From: Synechococcus sp. WH 8020
Lineage (GTDB): Bacteria > Cyanobacteriota > Cyanobacteriia > PCC-6307 > Cyanobiaceae
Assembly (NCBI RefSeq): GCF_001040845.1
Contig: NZ_CP011941.1
Span: forward strand, 453,744 to 517,743
Length of the DNA: 64,000 nucleotides
Reading direction: 5' to 3'
Shown: piece by piece, positions 27,992 to 36,548 of the stretch
Layout of the letters: each line of letters opens with the position of its first letter
Numbering within the stretch: position 1 is the first letter of the stretch
The notes under the pieces: generated by a model
The model's input: the letters and a program-made list of their open reading frames with translations, nothing else
The model's database searches: none
What the model was told of the DNA's origin: nothing
Position numbers and translations under genes: made by a program

Positions 27992-30622
27992 ATGGCTTCC
28001 GCCTCCACCACTGCTCCGACGATTCGGCTGAAGGATTACAAACCCTTTCCCTTTCGTATTCCATCCATTGCTCTGGATGTGGTGATCGGGTCCGATTCGG
28101 TTGAGGTCACCTGTCGAATGGAGCTGACGCCGGTGTTGGGACCGGAGCCCCAAGCGCTTGAGCTTCAAGGGGTGGATTTGCTGTTGCAATCGATCGCGAT
28201 CGATTGCAACGAGCTCCAGCCTTCCGACTACAGCCTTACCGCGGAAGGACTGGTGATTCATCAGCCCCCGCAGGTGCCGTTTCAGCTCACGACGGTGTGC
28301 AGGATTGACCCGCAGGCCAACACTTCGCTGGAAGGCCTCTATGCCAGTGGGGGGATGTTGACCACTCAGTGCGAAGCCGAGGGGTTTAGGCGTATTACGT
28401 ATCACCCGGATCGCCCCGATGTTCTAAGTCGGTTCACCGTTCGTATCGAGGCCGATCGCGATCGTTATCCGGTGTTGCTCTCCAATGGCAATGCCTTAAG
28501 TGCTGGACCACTCGTTGGTGATCCCTCTCGCCACGAGGTGACATGGGAGGACCCATCCCTGAAGCCTTCCTATCTGTTCGCACTAGTGGCCGGCGATCTT
28601 CGCGAGGTTAGGGATCGGTTTGTAACCCTTTCCGGCCGCAAGGTGAGCTTGAGGCTTCACGTTGAGCCAGGAGATGAGCCCTTCACGGCCCATGCCATGG
28701 AGTCGTTGAAACGGTCGATGGCCTGGGATGAGCAGGTTTATGGCTTGGAATATGACCTTGATGAGTTCAACACCGTTGCGGTGCGCCACTTCAACATGGG
28801 GGCGATGGAGAATAAGAGTCTCAATATTTTTAACTCCAAGTTGGTTCTTGCCGATGCTGAAACAGCATCAGATGCCGAACTGGAGCGAATTGAAAGTGTT
28901 GTTGCCCACGAGTACTTTCATAATTGGTCTGGGAATCGCATCACCTGCCGCGATTGGTTTCAGCTGTCTTTAAAGGAAGGACTCACTGTTTTTAGAGATC
29001 AATGTTTTACCGCTGATCTTCATTCAGAAGCCTTAAAAAGGATTGAAGATGTTGCCATGCTCCGCAACACACAGTTTCGAGAAGATGCGGGGCCCACTGC
29101 CCATCCTGTGAAGCCAGATGCCTACCAGGCGATTGATAATTTCTATACCACCACGATTTACGAGAAGGGCGCTGAGTTAATTCGCATGCTCAGAACTCTT
29201 CTTGGTGAGAAACGATTCATGCGTGGTATGGCTCTCTATTTCAAACGCCATGACGGTGAAGCTGCCACGACGGACGACTTTGTATCGGCGATTGCTGAAG
29301 GTGCGTGCATTGAAGGTGAACGCCTTGGTTTTGATTTAGATCAGTTCAAGCGTTGGTATGACCAAGCTGGTACTCCCACGGTGACCGTGAAACGTGACTG
29401 GGATGCCACTCGCGGGGTCTTGCGCCTAAGACTGCGTCAAAGCACACCGCCAACGCCGGGGCAACCAGTTAAGCAGCCCCTTGTGATTCCCTTGCTCTGG
29501 GCCCTGGTCCCTGCCAATGGTTTGCCTGGGGAAGAACAGCTCCTCGTCTTGGATCAGGAGGAGCAAACGCTTGAGCTCACGGGTCTGCCCTGTTCAGAAC
29601 AGCCCCCTGCCCTTTCCCTTTTCCGGCAATTTTCTGCTCCAGTGCATTGGGAGGCGGGTCAAGAGCCAGCTGAGCTGTTCACCCTTTTGGCTTGTGATAA
29701 TGATCCTTTCGCCCGTTGGGATGCGGGACAACAACTGTGGAGAAGGGTGTTGCTGGCTCGGGCATCTGGAAGCCCGAATGCCGATCTGGAACACCAGATG
29801 CTGGAGGCGTTGACCGTGCTCCTGGCCCCAGATGGAGAACAGGATCCTGCGGTGCTTTCCACTTTGATGGCATTCCCTGGTGGCCCTGAGTTGGAAGCAC
29901 TCCAGCAGGAGGCTGATCCGCCAACTCTCTATCGAGCGGCTTGCGAGCTCCGCGAGCAATTGAGTCAATCTTTGGCGCCACTGCTGCGCGAGCGGCTGAA
30001 TGGTGTGGCGGCCGATCTTGACTTGGCTTGGCCCGAAGGGCAGGGACAGAGACAACTCACCGGTTTGATCTGGGCCTGGCTAGCCGCAGCAGGTGATTCA
30101 ACGGTGCGCGCCGCTGCTGTGACTGCTGTGAGTGGTCCTTCAATGACCTTGGCTCGCGCAGCTCTGAAGGCGCTACAGCCTTTGGATTGCCCAGAACGAG
30201 AGGAAGCGTTGCGCCAATTCCACGACCGTTGGCAAGAGAAGCCAGTGATCTTTGACAGTTGGTTTGCTTTGGAAGCGTCGACGCCTCGCGCAGATGGTTT
30301 GCAACGTGTCACCTCTCTCTTGCAGCATCCGCGGTTTGATCCGATGGCGCCCAATGCTGTGCGTGCGGTGTTGGGAGGATTCGCTGGCAACCTTTTGGTG
30401 TTTCACGCGGACGATGGCAGCGGTTATCGCTTCATGGCTGAACAAATCATTGCCTTGGATCAGCGCAATGCGATTACCGCGTCGCGTTTGGCCAAGGTTT
30501 TCAGCCGCTGGGGTACATACAGCAGCAAGCGTCAAGCGCTTGTGAGGGCAGCGCTGGATCAACTCTCTGCCGCTCAGCTTTCCTCTAACACCCGCGAAGT
30601 GGTTGAGATGATGTTGGGGTAA
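27992..30622 (+). CDS. pepN: Aminopeptidase N (M1 zinc metallopeptidase)
   Basis: This enzyme removes N-terminal residues from peptides in the cytoplasm. It has 876 residues, close to the E. coli enzyme (870). The substrate-anchoring motif MGAMENKSLNIF is followed by the zinc site HEYFH at residues 306-310 in HEYFHNWSGNR, with the third ligand Glu in LKEGLTVFRDQ about 19 residues on. The C-terminal half is a helical DUF3458-type region. A perfect 28-bp palindrome lies inside the 5' part of the gene. Confidence 0.95.
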   Translation: MASASTTAPTIRLKDYKPFPFRIPSIALDVVIGSDSVEVTCRMELTPVLGPEPQALELQGVDLLLQSIAIDCNELQPSDYSLTAEGLVIHQPPQVPFQLTTVCRIDPQANTSLEGLYASGGMLTTQCEAEGFRRITYHPDRPDVLSRFTVRIEADRDRYPVLLSNGNALSAGPLVGDPSRHEVTWEDPSLKPSYLFALVAGDLREVRDRFVTLSGRKVSLRLHVEPGDEPFTAHAMESLKRSMAWDEQVYGLEYDLDEFNTVAVRHFNMGAMENKSLNIFNSKLVLADAETASDAELERIESVVAHEYFHNWSGNRITCRDWFQLSLKEGLTVFRDQCFTADLHSEALKRIEDVAMLRNTQFREDAGPTAHPVKPDAYQAIDNFYTTTIYEKGAELIRMLRTLLGEKRFMRGMALYFKRHDGEAATTDDFVSAIAEGACIEGERLGFDLDQFKRWYDQAGTPTVTVKRDWDATRGVLRLRLRQSTPPTPGQPVKQPLVIPLLWALVPANGLPGEEQLLVLDQEEQTLELTGLPCSEQPPALSLFRQFSAPVHWEAGQEPAELFTLLACDNDPFARWDAGQQLWRRVLLARASGSPNADLEHQMLEALTVLLAPDGEQDPAVLSTLMAFPGGPELEALQQEADPPTLYRAACELREQLSQSLAPLLRERLNGVAADLDLAWPEGQGQRQLTGLIWAWLAAAGDSTVRAAAVTAVSGPSMTLARAALKALQPLDCPEREEALRQFHDRWQEKPVIFDSWFALEASTPRADGLQRVTSLLQHPRFDPMAPNAVRAVLGGFAGNLLVFHADDGSGYRFMAEQIIALDQRNAITASRLAKVFSRWGTYSSKRQALVRAALDQLSAAQLSSNTREVVEMMLG
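28183..28210. repeat. Perfect 28-bp palindrome within pepN
   Basis: The left arm GTTGCAATCGATCG (28183-28196) is followed with no spacer by its exact reverse complement (28197-28210). It encodes part of the first pepN beta domain. The central 12 bases, CGATCGCGATCG, recur at 28453-28464 in the same gene. It is related to but not identical with the HIP1 octamer GCGATCGC. Confidence 0.95.
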
Positions 30623-30733
30623 GGTCCGCTCTAGCCATCAGCATTGATGCTTGAAAGGGAAGCTCGTATTTGATTCTCTTGTCTGTCTTTTCAGTGGTTG
30701 TAATGAAAATGCTGAATTGATTTCAGGCCTTAA

Positions 30734-31903
30734 TCATTGTTGATTCCCCATCTGTTTAAATACTTCTTGACGGTATTGAGCTCCCTCGGGACCTGCATGT
30801 TTTCCCCACAATCCTTCCCAGTAAAAGTAAATCACTCCGTAACCACGATCATTCGCTAGCCGCACCTTTTCCTTCAAAACATCCATCGAGGTTGTTCGTT
30901 TGCCAAAGCCTGCCAAGACGCCAATCTGGATGGGGATGCCCCATTCGCGGGCTTTCCGTAAGGCGGGTTGGTCAAGATCTTTGGCATAACCCCTGAGCGA
31001 ATAGGCATAGTTTTGAACGACGAGATCATCAATCAGCTGTCCAACGGCCCAGAGCTCCCAATCTTGAAGCCAGTTGTTATAAGCAAACCTGAATGGACCT
31101 GGTGAAAGGCTGATTCGCACGGGCAACGACTCTTGCTCCAGGCGAATGCGCAGGTCGCGAAGTAGACCGGTGAGTTTGCGGCGACGCCAGGTCATCCAAT
31201 AACGATTGGTGTAGTCGCGGGGGGGAGCAATGCCGAATTCATTTTGATAAAGCGTTGATGTGTAAGGGTCGTAGCCCAATTCCACAGGCCAAGCAAAGTG
31301 GTCATCGAGTTGCAGTCCGTCCATCCGGCAGCGTTTCATCACTTCCACCACGAGGCCGATGAATCGCTCGCGGACTTGTGGGTGCGCAGGATTGAGCCAC
31401 ACCATCTCTTTGCCGTGCATCGTCATCACCGGGTCACCATTGGCCCGTGACAACACCCAGTCCGGATTGTCTTGCACGACCTCTGCGGAGGCGGGCTCCA
31501 TGAGTCCGTACTCAAACCAGGGGACCACTTTCATCCCGCGTTTGTGAGCTTCCTTGCTCAGGGTGCAAATGGGATCAACCTTGATACCAGCGGTCTTTAG
31601 GGCTGGCTCCAGCGGGGCAAAGTCACTGGAGTGAAACGTCGTTCCACGACTCCAAACATTGGGATAAAGCACGGAGAATCCTGCTTCCTCAAGCTCATCA
31701 ATGGCTTTCTTGATGTTCCGTTGGTCGTAGTAAAGCGGGCTAGGGCTATTGGTTAGCCAGACCCCTAGGGCCTGTTTTCGCTCAACACGCGGTAAACGAC
31801 TTTTGCTCAGCAGGATGTTGGTGCTCTGGCCAAACGTGGCTGGAGGAGCCATGAGCAGGGTGAATGGCAAGCTGAGTGCCCAAAAAAAGTGTCTCAACAG
31901 CAC
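30734..31903 (-). CDS. Exported GH10-like (DUF187/GHL10) glycosyl hydrolase
   Basis: This is a 389-residue protein with a signal peptide (residues 1-25, ALSLPFTLLMAPPATFG). The TIM-barrel pattern of the GHL10/DUF187 family is visible: GVWLTNSPSPLYYDQ at the start, LYPNVWSRG, a MDGLQLDDHFAWP motif with acidic residues in the active-site area, and IQIGVLAGFG. Members are thought to act on cell-wall or exported polysaccharides; the substrate is unknown. The start codon is GTG. It lies just downstream of prs on the same strand. Confidence 0.85.
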   Translation of the reverse strand: MLLRHFFWALSLPFTLLMAPPATFGQSTNILLSKSRLPRVERKQALGVWLTNSPSPLYYDQRNIKKAIDELEEAGFSVLYPNVWSRGTTFHSSDFAPLEPALKTAGIKVDPICTLSKEAHKRGMKVVPWFEYGLMEPASAEVVQDNPDWVLSRANGDPVMTMHGKEMVWLNPAHPQVRERFIGLVVEVMKRCRMDGLQLDDHFAWPVELGYDPYTSTLYQNEFGIAPPRDYTNRYWMTWRRRKLTGLLRDLRIRLEQESLPVRISLSPGPFRFAYNNWLQDWELWAVGQLIDDLVVQNYAYSLRGYAKDLDQPALRKAREWGIPIQIGVLAGFGKRTTSMDVLKEKVRLANDRGYGVIYFYWEGLWGKHAGPEGAQYRQEVFKQMGNQQ

Positions 31904-31922
31904 AGATCAAGCTTGGGTTGAG

Positions 31923-32918
31923 TTAGCGGAACATCGAGCTAACAGAACTCTCCTCATGGATGCGCCAAATTGCTTCGCCGAGCATGTTGGCGACAGACAG
32001 CACATGCAGCTGGGGAAAGGTGTGATTGGATGCGATTGGGATGCTGTTGGTGACCACAACCTGTTCAAACAGGCCCTCTGCCGACAAACGTTCGATCGCT
32101 GGTGGAGAGAAGACGGGATGGGTGGCACAAGCGATGACGCCTGTCGCACCTTGATCTCTCAGCAACTTGGCACCGGAGCAGATCGTGCCTCCGGTATCGA
32201 TCATGTCGTCGATCAGGATCGCCGTGCGGCCACTGACATCACCAATGACTGTGAGGCTTTCAGCCATGTTGTGACCGGTGCGGCGCTTGTCGATGATGGC
32301 CAGAGGAGCACCGTTCATTTGTTTGGCAAAGGCCCTGGCCCTTGCTACGCCACCGACGTCAGGCGACACGACCACCACCTCTCCCAGGTCTTGGGCGGAG
32401 AGGTAATCCACAAGCACCGGAGAGCCGTAAATGTGATCACAGGGAATATCAAAATATCCCTGGGTTTGAGCTGAGTGCAGATCCATCGCCAGCACCCGAT
32501 CGACTCCCGACTTCACGAGCAGATTGGCGGTGAGCTTGGCTGCAATGGATTCCCGACCGGCTGTTTTGCGGTCCGCGCGTGCGTAGCCGTAGTAGGGAAC
32601 CACCGCGGTGATCTGTCGTGCCGATGCCCTTCTGCAGGCATCCACCATGATCAACAGCTCCATCAGGTTGTCGTTCACCGGAGCGCAAGTGGGTTGGATC
32701 AGGAAGACATCGCAGCCGCGAATCGATTCCTGAATTTGAACGTACAGCTCACCATCGGCGAAACGTTTACACACCTTGGGGCCGTCAGGCACTCCGAGGT
32801 ATGCCGCAATTTCCCTTGCGAGTGCAGGGTTTGAGGTGCCGCTAAATAGGCGAAGACGTCGGGTGTCGTGCTGCAACGTCTCTTGCTCGGCTCGGGCAGC
32901 AGTGAGAAAACTTGTCAC
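31923..32918 (-). CDS. prs: Ribose-phosphate pyrophosphokinase
   Basis: This enzyme makes PRPP from ribose 5-phosphate and ATP for nucleotide, histidine and tryptophan synthesis. The motifs RFADGELYVQI, the His-loop DLHSAQTQGYF, VVVSPDVGG and the PRPP-binding ILIDDMIDTGGTI appear in order. The frame is open 87 codons upstream, but the GTG at 32918 gives 331 residues, the size of cyanobacterial class I enzymes, and starts TSFLTAARAEQE. The longer frame would also collide with the divergent gene at 33015. Confidence 0.95.
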   Translation of the reverse strand: MTSFLTAARAEQETLQHDTRRLRLFSGTSNPALAREIAAYLGVPDGPKVCKRFADGELYVQIQESIRGCDVFLIQPTCAPVNDNLMELLIMVDACRRASARQITAVVPYYGYARADRKTAGRESIAAKLTANLLVKSGVDRVLAMDLHSAQTQGYFDIPCDHIYGSPVLVDYLSAQDLGEVVVVSPDVGGVARARAFAKQMNGAPLAIIDKRRTGHNMAESLTVIGDVSGRTAILIDDMIDTGGTICSGAKLLRDQGATGVIACATHPVFSPPAIERLSAEGLFEQVVVTNSIPIASNHTFPQLHVLSVANMLGEAIWRIHEESSVSSMFR

Positions 32919-33014
32919 GATGCCCGCGCTTGAGATCGGCGATAAACCGATCGTAGTGGTGCATCGTCTTCCTATCCATAAACGGTGCGGATCGGATCTT
33001 CCTAATGTCGCTTG

Positions 33015-33554
33015 ATGCTTGATTTCACCTTGGCTCTTGTAGGAGCTGGCCCCCTTCCTGAGCTCTCGATGCGCGAGGGTGCTCAACAGCTCGCCAATCG
33101 CTTTTCGGCCGAGTTGGTGCCATTGGCCTGTGGGTCGGATCCTCAAACCGGTTTGCAAGCCCTGGCATCGCGTCAGCACGAACGAAGCCGACCCACATTG
33201 CTGCTCTTAAGCGGTGATGCGGCGATGGCGCATGGCTCTACTGGAAGTTGGCTTGATGCTCTTGCTGCTTGGCGATGTCCTGTTTTGTTGTTAGCCCAGC
33301 CCAATGCAGCTGGTTTGATCCCTGGTTTGGCACCTGCCTCAGTCGCACTGTGCCACTCGCTGAACATCCCTTTGGTTGGTGTGGCGCAACTTGGAGGCAG
33401 CTGGGATCTTGCGGCCCGGCGCATGGATGGCTTGCCTTGGTGTGGCCTCTTGGACACAAGAGATGCTGGTGGGCTTGTCTCTGATGCGCTGGTCCGTTCT
33501 ATTCAGCAGCGATGGAAACGTCTGAATCCAGGAATGAACGCTTTGATGCGTTGA
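33015..33554 (+). CDS. Conserved hypothetical protein
   Basis: This 179-residue protein starts at ATG 33015. The N-terminal MLDFTLALVGAGPLPELS and the PTLLLLSGDAAMA and CPVLLLAQPNAAG segments suggest alternating strands and helices as in a Rossmann-like alpha/beta protein, but no nucleotide motif is complete. No membrane segments. It is divergent from prs. Function unknown. Confidence 0.7.
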   Translation: MLDFTLALVGAGPLPELSMREGAQQLANRFSAELVPLACGSDPQTGLQALASRQHERSRPTLLLLSGDAAMAHGSTGSWLDALAAWRCPVLLLAQPNAAGLIPGLAPASVALCHSLNIPLVGVAQLGGSWDLAARRMDGLPWCGLLDTRDAGGLVSDALVRSIQQRWKRLNPGMNALMR

Positions 33555-33580
33555 TTGGCACAACTTGCGCATCATGGTTG

Positions 33581-33811
33581 ATGCCAAGCAGGGAATACAC
33601 CCTTGAAGGTGGATCAAGGGTGGTTGACCTGGGTGAACTGAGATGCAGAGACACAACGTCATGCCCTGCGACGATTCTCAAGTTGGTCTCAATCGAGACA
33701 GACGAAGGGCGTCGCGAGGGGGATGATTATTGTGTCTTCAAGTTCCTCCTATGGGCTTTCTTGCTGTCGCTAGTTGCTTGGCTCTTGCGGCTGTCGTATC
33801 GAATGCGCTGA
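33581..33811 (+). CDS. Possible small membrane protein, tentative
   Basis: This is 77 residues from the ATG at 33581. The first two thirds are polar with two Cys, and the last 25 residues form a strong transmembrane helix followed by a basic tail, giving a tail-anchored look. No ribosome-binding site stands out and the frame contains a hairpin, so this is a guess. Confidence 0.25.
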   Translation: MPSREYTLEGGSRVVDLGELRCRDTTSCPATILKLVSIETDEGRREGDDYCVFKFLLWAFLLSLVAWLLRLSYRMR

Positions 33812-35205
33812 TTGAGAACTTGTGACTTGGATGTCCCTTGTGTTTGCTTAGGAGTACTTTGCCTATATTGCTGAATTCTTTAGGTATGAGAGCTGATATC
33901 CGTCGGCTATGATGCCTGTTTGTCTGGTCAAAAGCTTGCAAACTTAGTATATTTATAGTCAGCAATAATAGATTTTAGTTGTTAATTGGTAGGTCTCTTT
34001 TGCCTGCTCCTCGGTGTTCGTTGCTCCAATGGGTGTCGAGTATATTTAGCAAGGTAAGTAGTGTCTATTCGGTTTGCGATTGATTTGGTCGTCAATCCAT
34101 AGATTGCTTTGCCGTATCAATCAGTGTTGCGTAAATGTTGCGTTGCTGTGACGAACTCGTGGTATTAAAAAGTGCTATCTGCACTTTTCGGGCATTTGTT
34201 GATTGCGTCGCTCGATTAATATTTGGTTATTCATGCCGTAAGGATGCATCGTTGGGTCGCTTACTCGATCCTCTGCCTTGCAGGCTGGAATTGGTTAGGC
34301 TGATCTGTTTGCGTAAATAGAATTTACCGATTCCGGATCTTTCAGCGCTGTTAACCAATCTGTTAGTTGTTATCTACTCCAACCTTTCTAAATTCTTCCT
34401 ATTAGGGCGCCTCAAGTTCAGGGCTGATATCTAAATTTGTTTGAATCGAGTTGTCTCATTGAAGTGAATGGCTTCTTTCTTCGTTCAAAGTCAGAAGGAT
34501 AGAGTAATCACTAGTTCTGTCAATTAACTTGAAATAATTAATGGGCTCTTGTTGGGCTAGGCCCAATGGAGTCTATCTGCGTTCAGTTTTTATGTGTCTT
34601 CTTGCTCTTGGCGTGAGAGTGCTTGGATGACAGATGAAGCAGGTTTGACGCCTTCGATTGATCCTCGGTTTTGGTGAGTTTTGTAACCAGATTCCAGGTG
34701 TCCTGTGGTGATAGTTCTCCCTCGTCGCTCCACTTAAGGCTGGAAAGGTGATGCGCCGACATGATGATTTGAACCAGTTGAGAAAATTTAGTAGAAGTAG
34801 CAGTGCTCCCGTTAGCGTTTGACCACCTTGTTAACAGGAGAAATAATGAAGAACGTTCAATTGGATACAAAGAGTTCCAGAAATGTTCACGATTGACTTT
34901 ATCGTTTCAAGATCTTGTTTTGTCGGCGACAATTGTCAGGGTGTAACTAGAGGCGATCGCTGTTCCTCGAACGACAGCTTTTCGTTGTTTTGACTTCTGT
35001 AAAGTGCCGATAGTGTCTACATTGAGGCTGGATTTAAAAAGGCGCGATAATTGTTTTGGCGAGAATAGTAAACCTTGCTGTGGCTCAACTCGTTTCCCAG
35101 TCAATCTCGTTATTCAGTGATGATCCTGTACTCGTAGTTGATTTTGCCTAATCGTTCTGACTGTCTGGACTGACGCAGGCGGTTCTTTTTGGCCATTGCG
35201 GGTTA

Positions 35206-35233
35206 TGTGGTAACGGATGCCGCATCCGTCACA
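35206..35233. repeat. Strong inverted repeat
   Basis: ACGGATGC and GCATCCGT are separated by one base, and outer TGTG/CACA arms extend the pairing across a three-base bulge. It lies 57 bases past the stop of the LCP gene. No T run follows, so it is not a typical intrinsic terminator; it could still end or stabilise the LCP transcript, or be a protein-binding site. Confidence 0.6.
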
Positions 35234-35289
35234 TTCGATTGATGGGAAAATATTTCAGTGAGTCAGTTAAGGATTACACCCATGCTCGA

Positions 35290-36267
35290 TCAGTTCTGAG
35301 CGGGCCAGATTGGCAGGCTCAGATCTGGCTTCAATTCGCGCAGCCTCTGTTGACCGGCTCGAGGTGCAAGAGGAAGCTCCGTAATGACCGGTGGCGAGGG
35401 AGCGCTGATTGCCGCCGCCATCAGGCTTAACATCTCTGTAGTGCTGATGTCTGTGGTGACCTGATTAGAGAACACATTCAATAGCTCAGGTACCACTGTG
35501 AAGGCATCGATTTCAGCTAACTGCTGATGCACTCCTTGGAGAAGCAGGCGTTGTCTCGCCCGTCTCTGATGATCTTCATTGGGCTTGGGTTTATGACGCG
35601 CGAGTTGTTCTGCCTGCGCGCCATTGAGTGTTTGCAGTCCTGCTTGCAGATTCACCTTGTAACCCTGGGACTTGTCCTCGTACTTGTAGGTCTGATTCAG
35701 CGTGACTTCGATGTCTCCAAGTCCTTCTACGAATCTGCGCAAGCTTTGCCTGGAGAGGATTAAATAGCGATCTGGCTTGTTCGCCGGCAGTTCGATGAGC
35801 TCGCTAACAACGTCGGAGGTCAGCGCGATTCCACCATATTTCCAAGTTGTGGAAAGAGCTTGCATCTCCTCGATTCCTGGCAGTTGAACTGCCAGTTCTG
35901 TCGGCAATTGCAAAACTTGAACAGGTTGTTTTGAGCCGATATTGACCAACATCAAGCTGTCGGCGTTGCTGGTACCTTCCGGTGCTGCTTGGTTGGATGT
36001 GGCATTAATGGTGTCGGCATCGAGGCCCACAACCAGCACCATCACGGCTTGTTCTGGGAGCGGAGCGAGAGTTAAAGATCCGTTGGACGACTGCACATCG
36101 GCGCCTACGGGGTCTGGTTTGGGCCAAACCATGGCAAGCGCTGTGCCCGCTAAAGCCGTGCCAAACAAGGCAGCACCAATTCTCAGGAGACTGCGCCCGG
36201 GGCGGTCGCCTAACCAGCCTTTGCTTGGCTTTTGCTGCGAGTCCTCACTCAACGCTGGATCCCCCAT
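35290..36267 (-). CDS. LytR-CpsA-Psr (LCP) family protein
   Basis: This is a 325-residue inner-membrane protein with a short cytoplasmic tail, one helix (about residues 28-48) and an extracytoplasmic LCP domain. The domain has VMVLVVGLDAD, TSNADSLMLVNI, VQVLQLPTEL, and the Arg/Lys-rich LARHKPKPNEDHQRRARQ that matches the phosphate-contact region. LCP enzymes attach polymers from a polyprenyl carrier to the cell wall. The usual Arg/Asp pair DRTDT-like motif is replaced by SNADS here, so the protein may be a divergent or low-activity member. Confidence 0.82.
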   Translation of the reverse strand: MGDPALSEDSQQKPSKGWLGDRPGRSLLRIGAALFGTALAGTALAMVWPKPDPVGADVQSSNGSLTLAPLPEQAVMVLVVGLDADTINATSNQAAPEGTSNADSLMLVNIGSKQPVQVLQLPTELAVQLPGIEEMQALSTTWKYGGIALTSDVVSELIELPANKPDRYLILSRQSLRRFVEGLGDIEVTLNQTYKYEDKSQGYKVNLQAGLQTLNGAQAEQLARHKPKPNEDHQRRARQRLLLQGVHQQLAEIDAFTVVPELLNVFSNQVTTDISTTEMLSLMAAAISAPSPPVITELPLAPRAGQQRLRELKPDLSLPIWPAQN

Positions 36268-36548
36268 GCGTGATGGTTTGATGATTGATCAGACAGTCTT
36301 GCTCAGTCTCGCTGAATTGGGAAACAGAGGAGAGGTCTAGGGGCGAGCTGAGATTAGATGTTGATCAGAGATGAGTGACTTGATTGAATCAGTTGTCTGT
36401 GTGAGTCTGACGGGTGTAAATCAATTCGTTAGAAGGCTGGTTTCGAGAAGATAATAATCAAGCCATCAAGATAAAGACCTTGAATGTTGTTTGTTGATTA
36501 TGATTGAGTTATTTGCTGTCGCCTCTCTGGGCGATGTTTGGTGTCTTT

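Larger units (their letters stand above)
33555..35289. other. Gene-poor AT-rich stretch with hairpins
   Basis: About 1.7 kb without a convincing gene, with lower GC than both sides. Three inverted repeats are present: 33598-33622 (9-bp stem CACCCTTGA, 7-base loop), 34168-34188 (8-bp stem AAAAGTGC, loop TATCT) and 35206-35233. A frame at 33581-33811 (77 codons) ends in a transmembrane helix (FLLWAFLLSLVAWLL) and could be a small membrane protein. Minus-strand frames at 34583-34870 and 34907-35104 are polar and show no domain. None of these is supported well enough to call with confidence. Confidence 0.5.

Noticed and set aside
34583-35104. Two minus-strand frames before the LCP gene (95 and 65 codons)
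   Set aside because: Polar, no domain, no clear start signals; cannot be distinguished from chance in AT-rich DNA.
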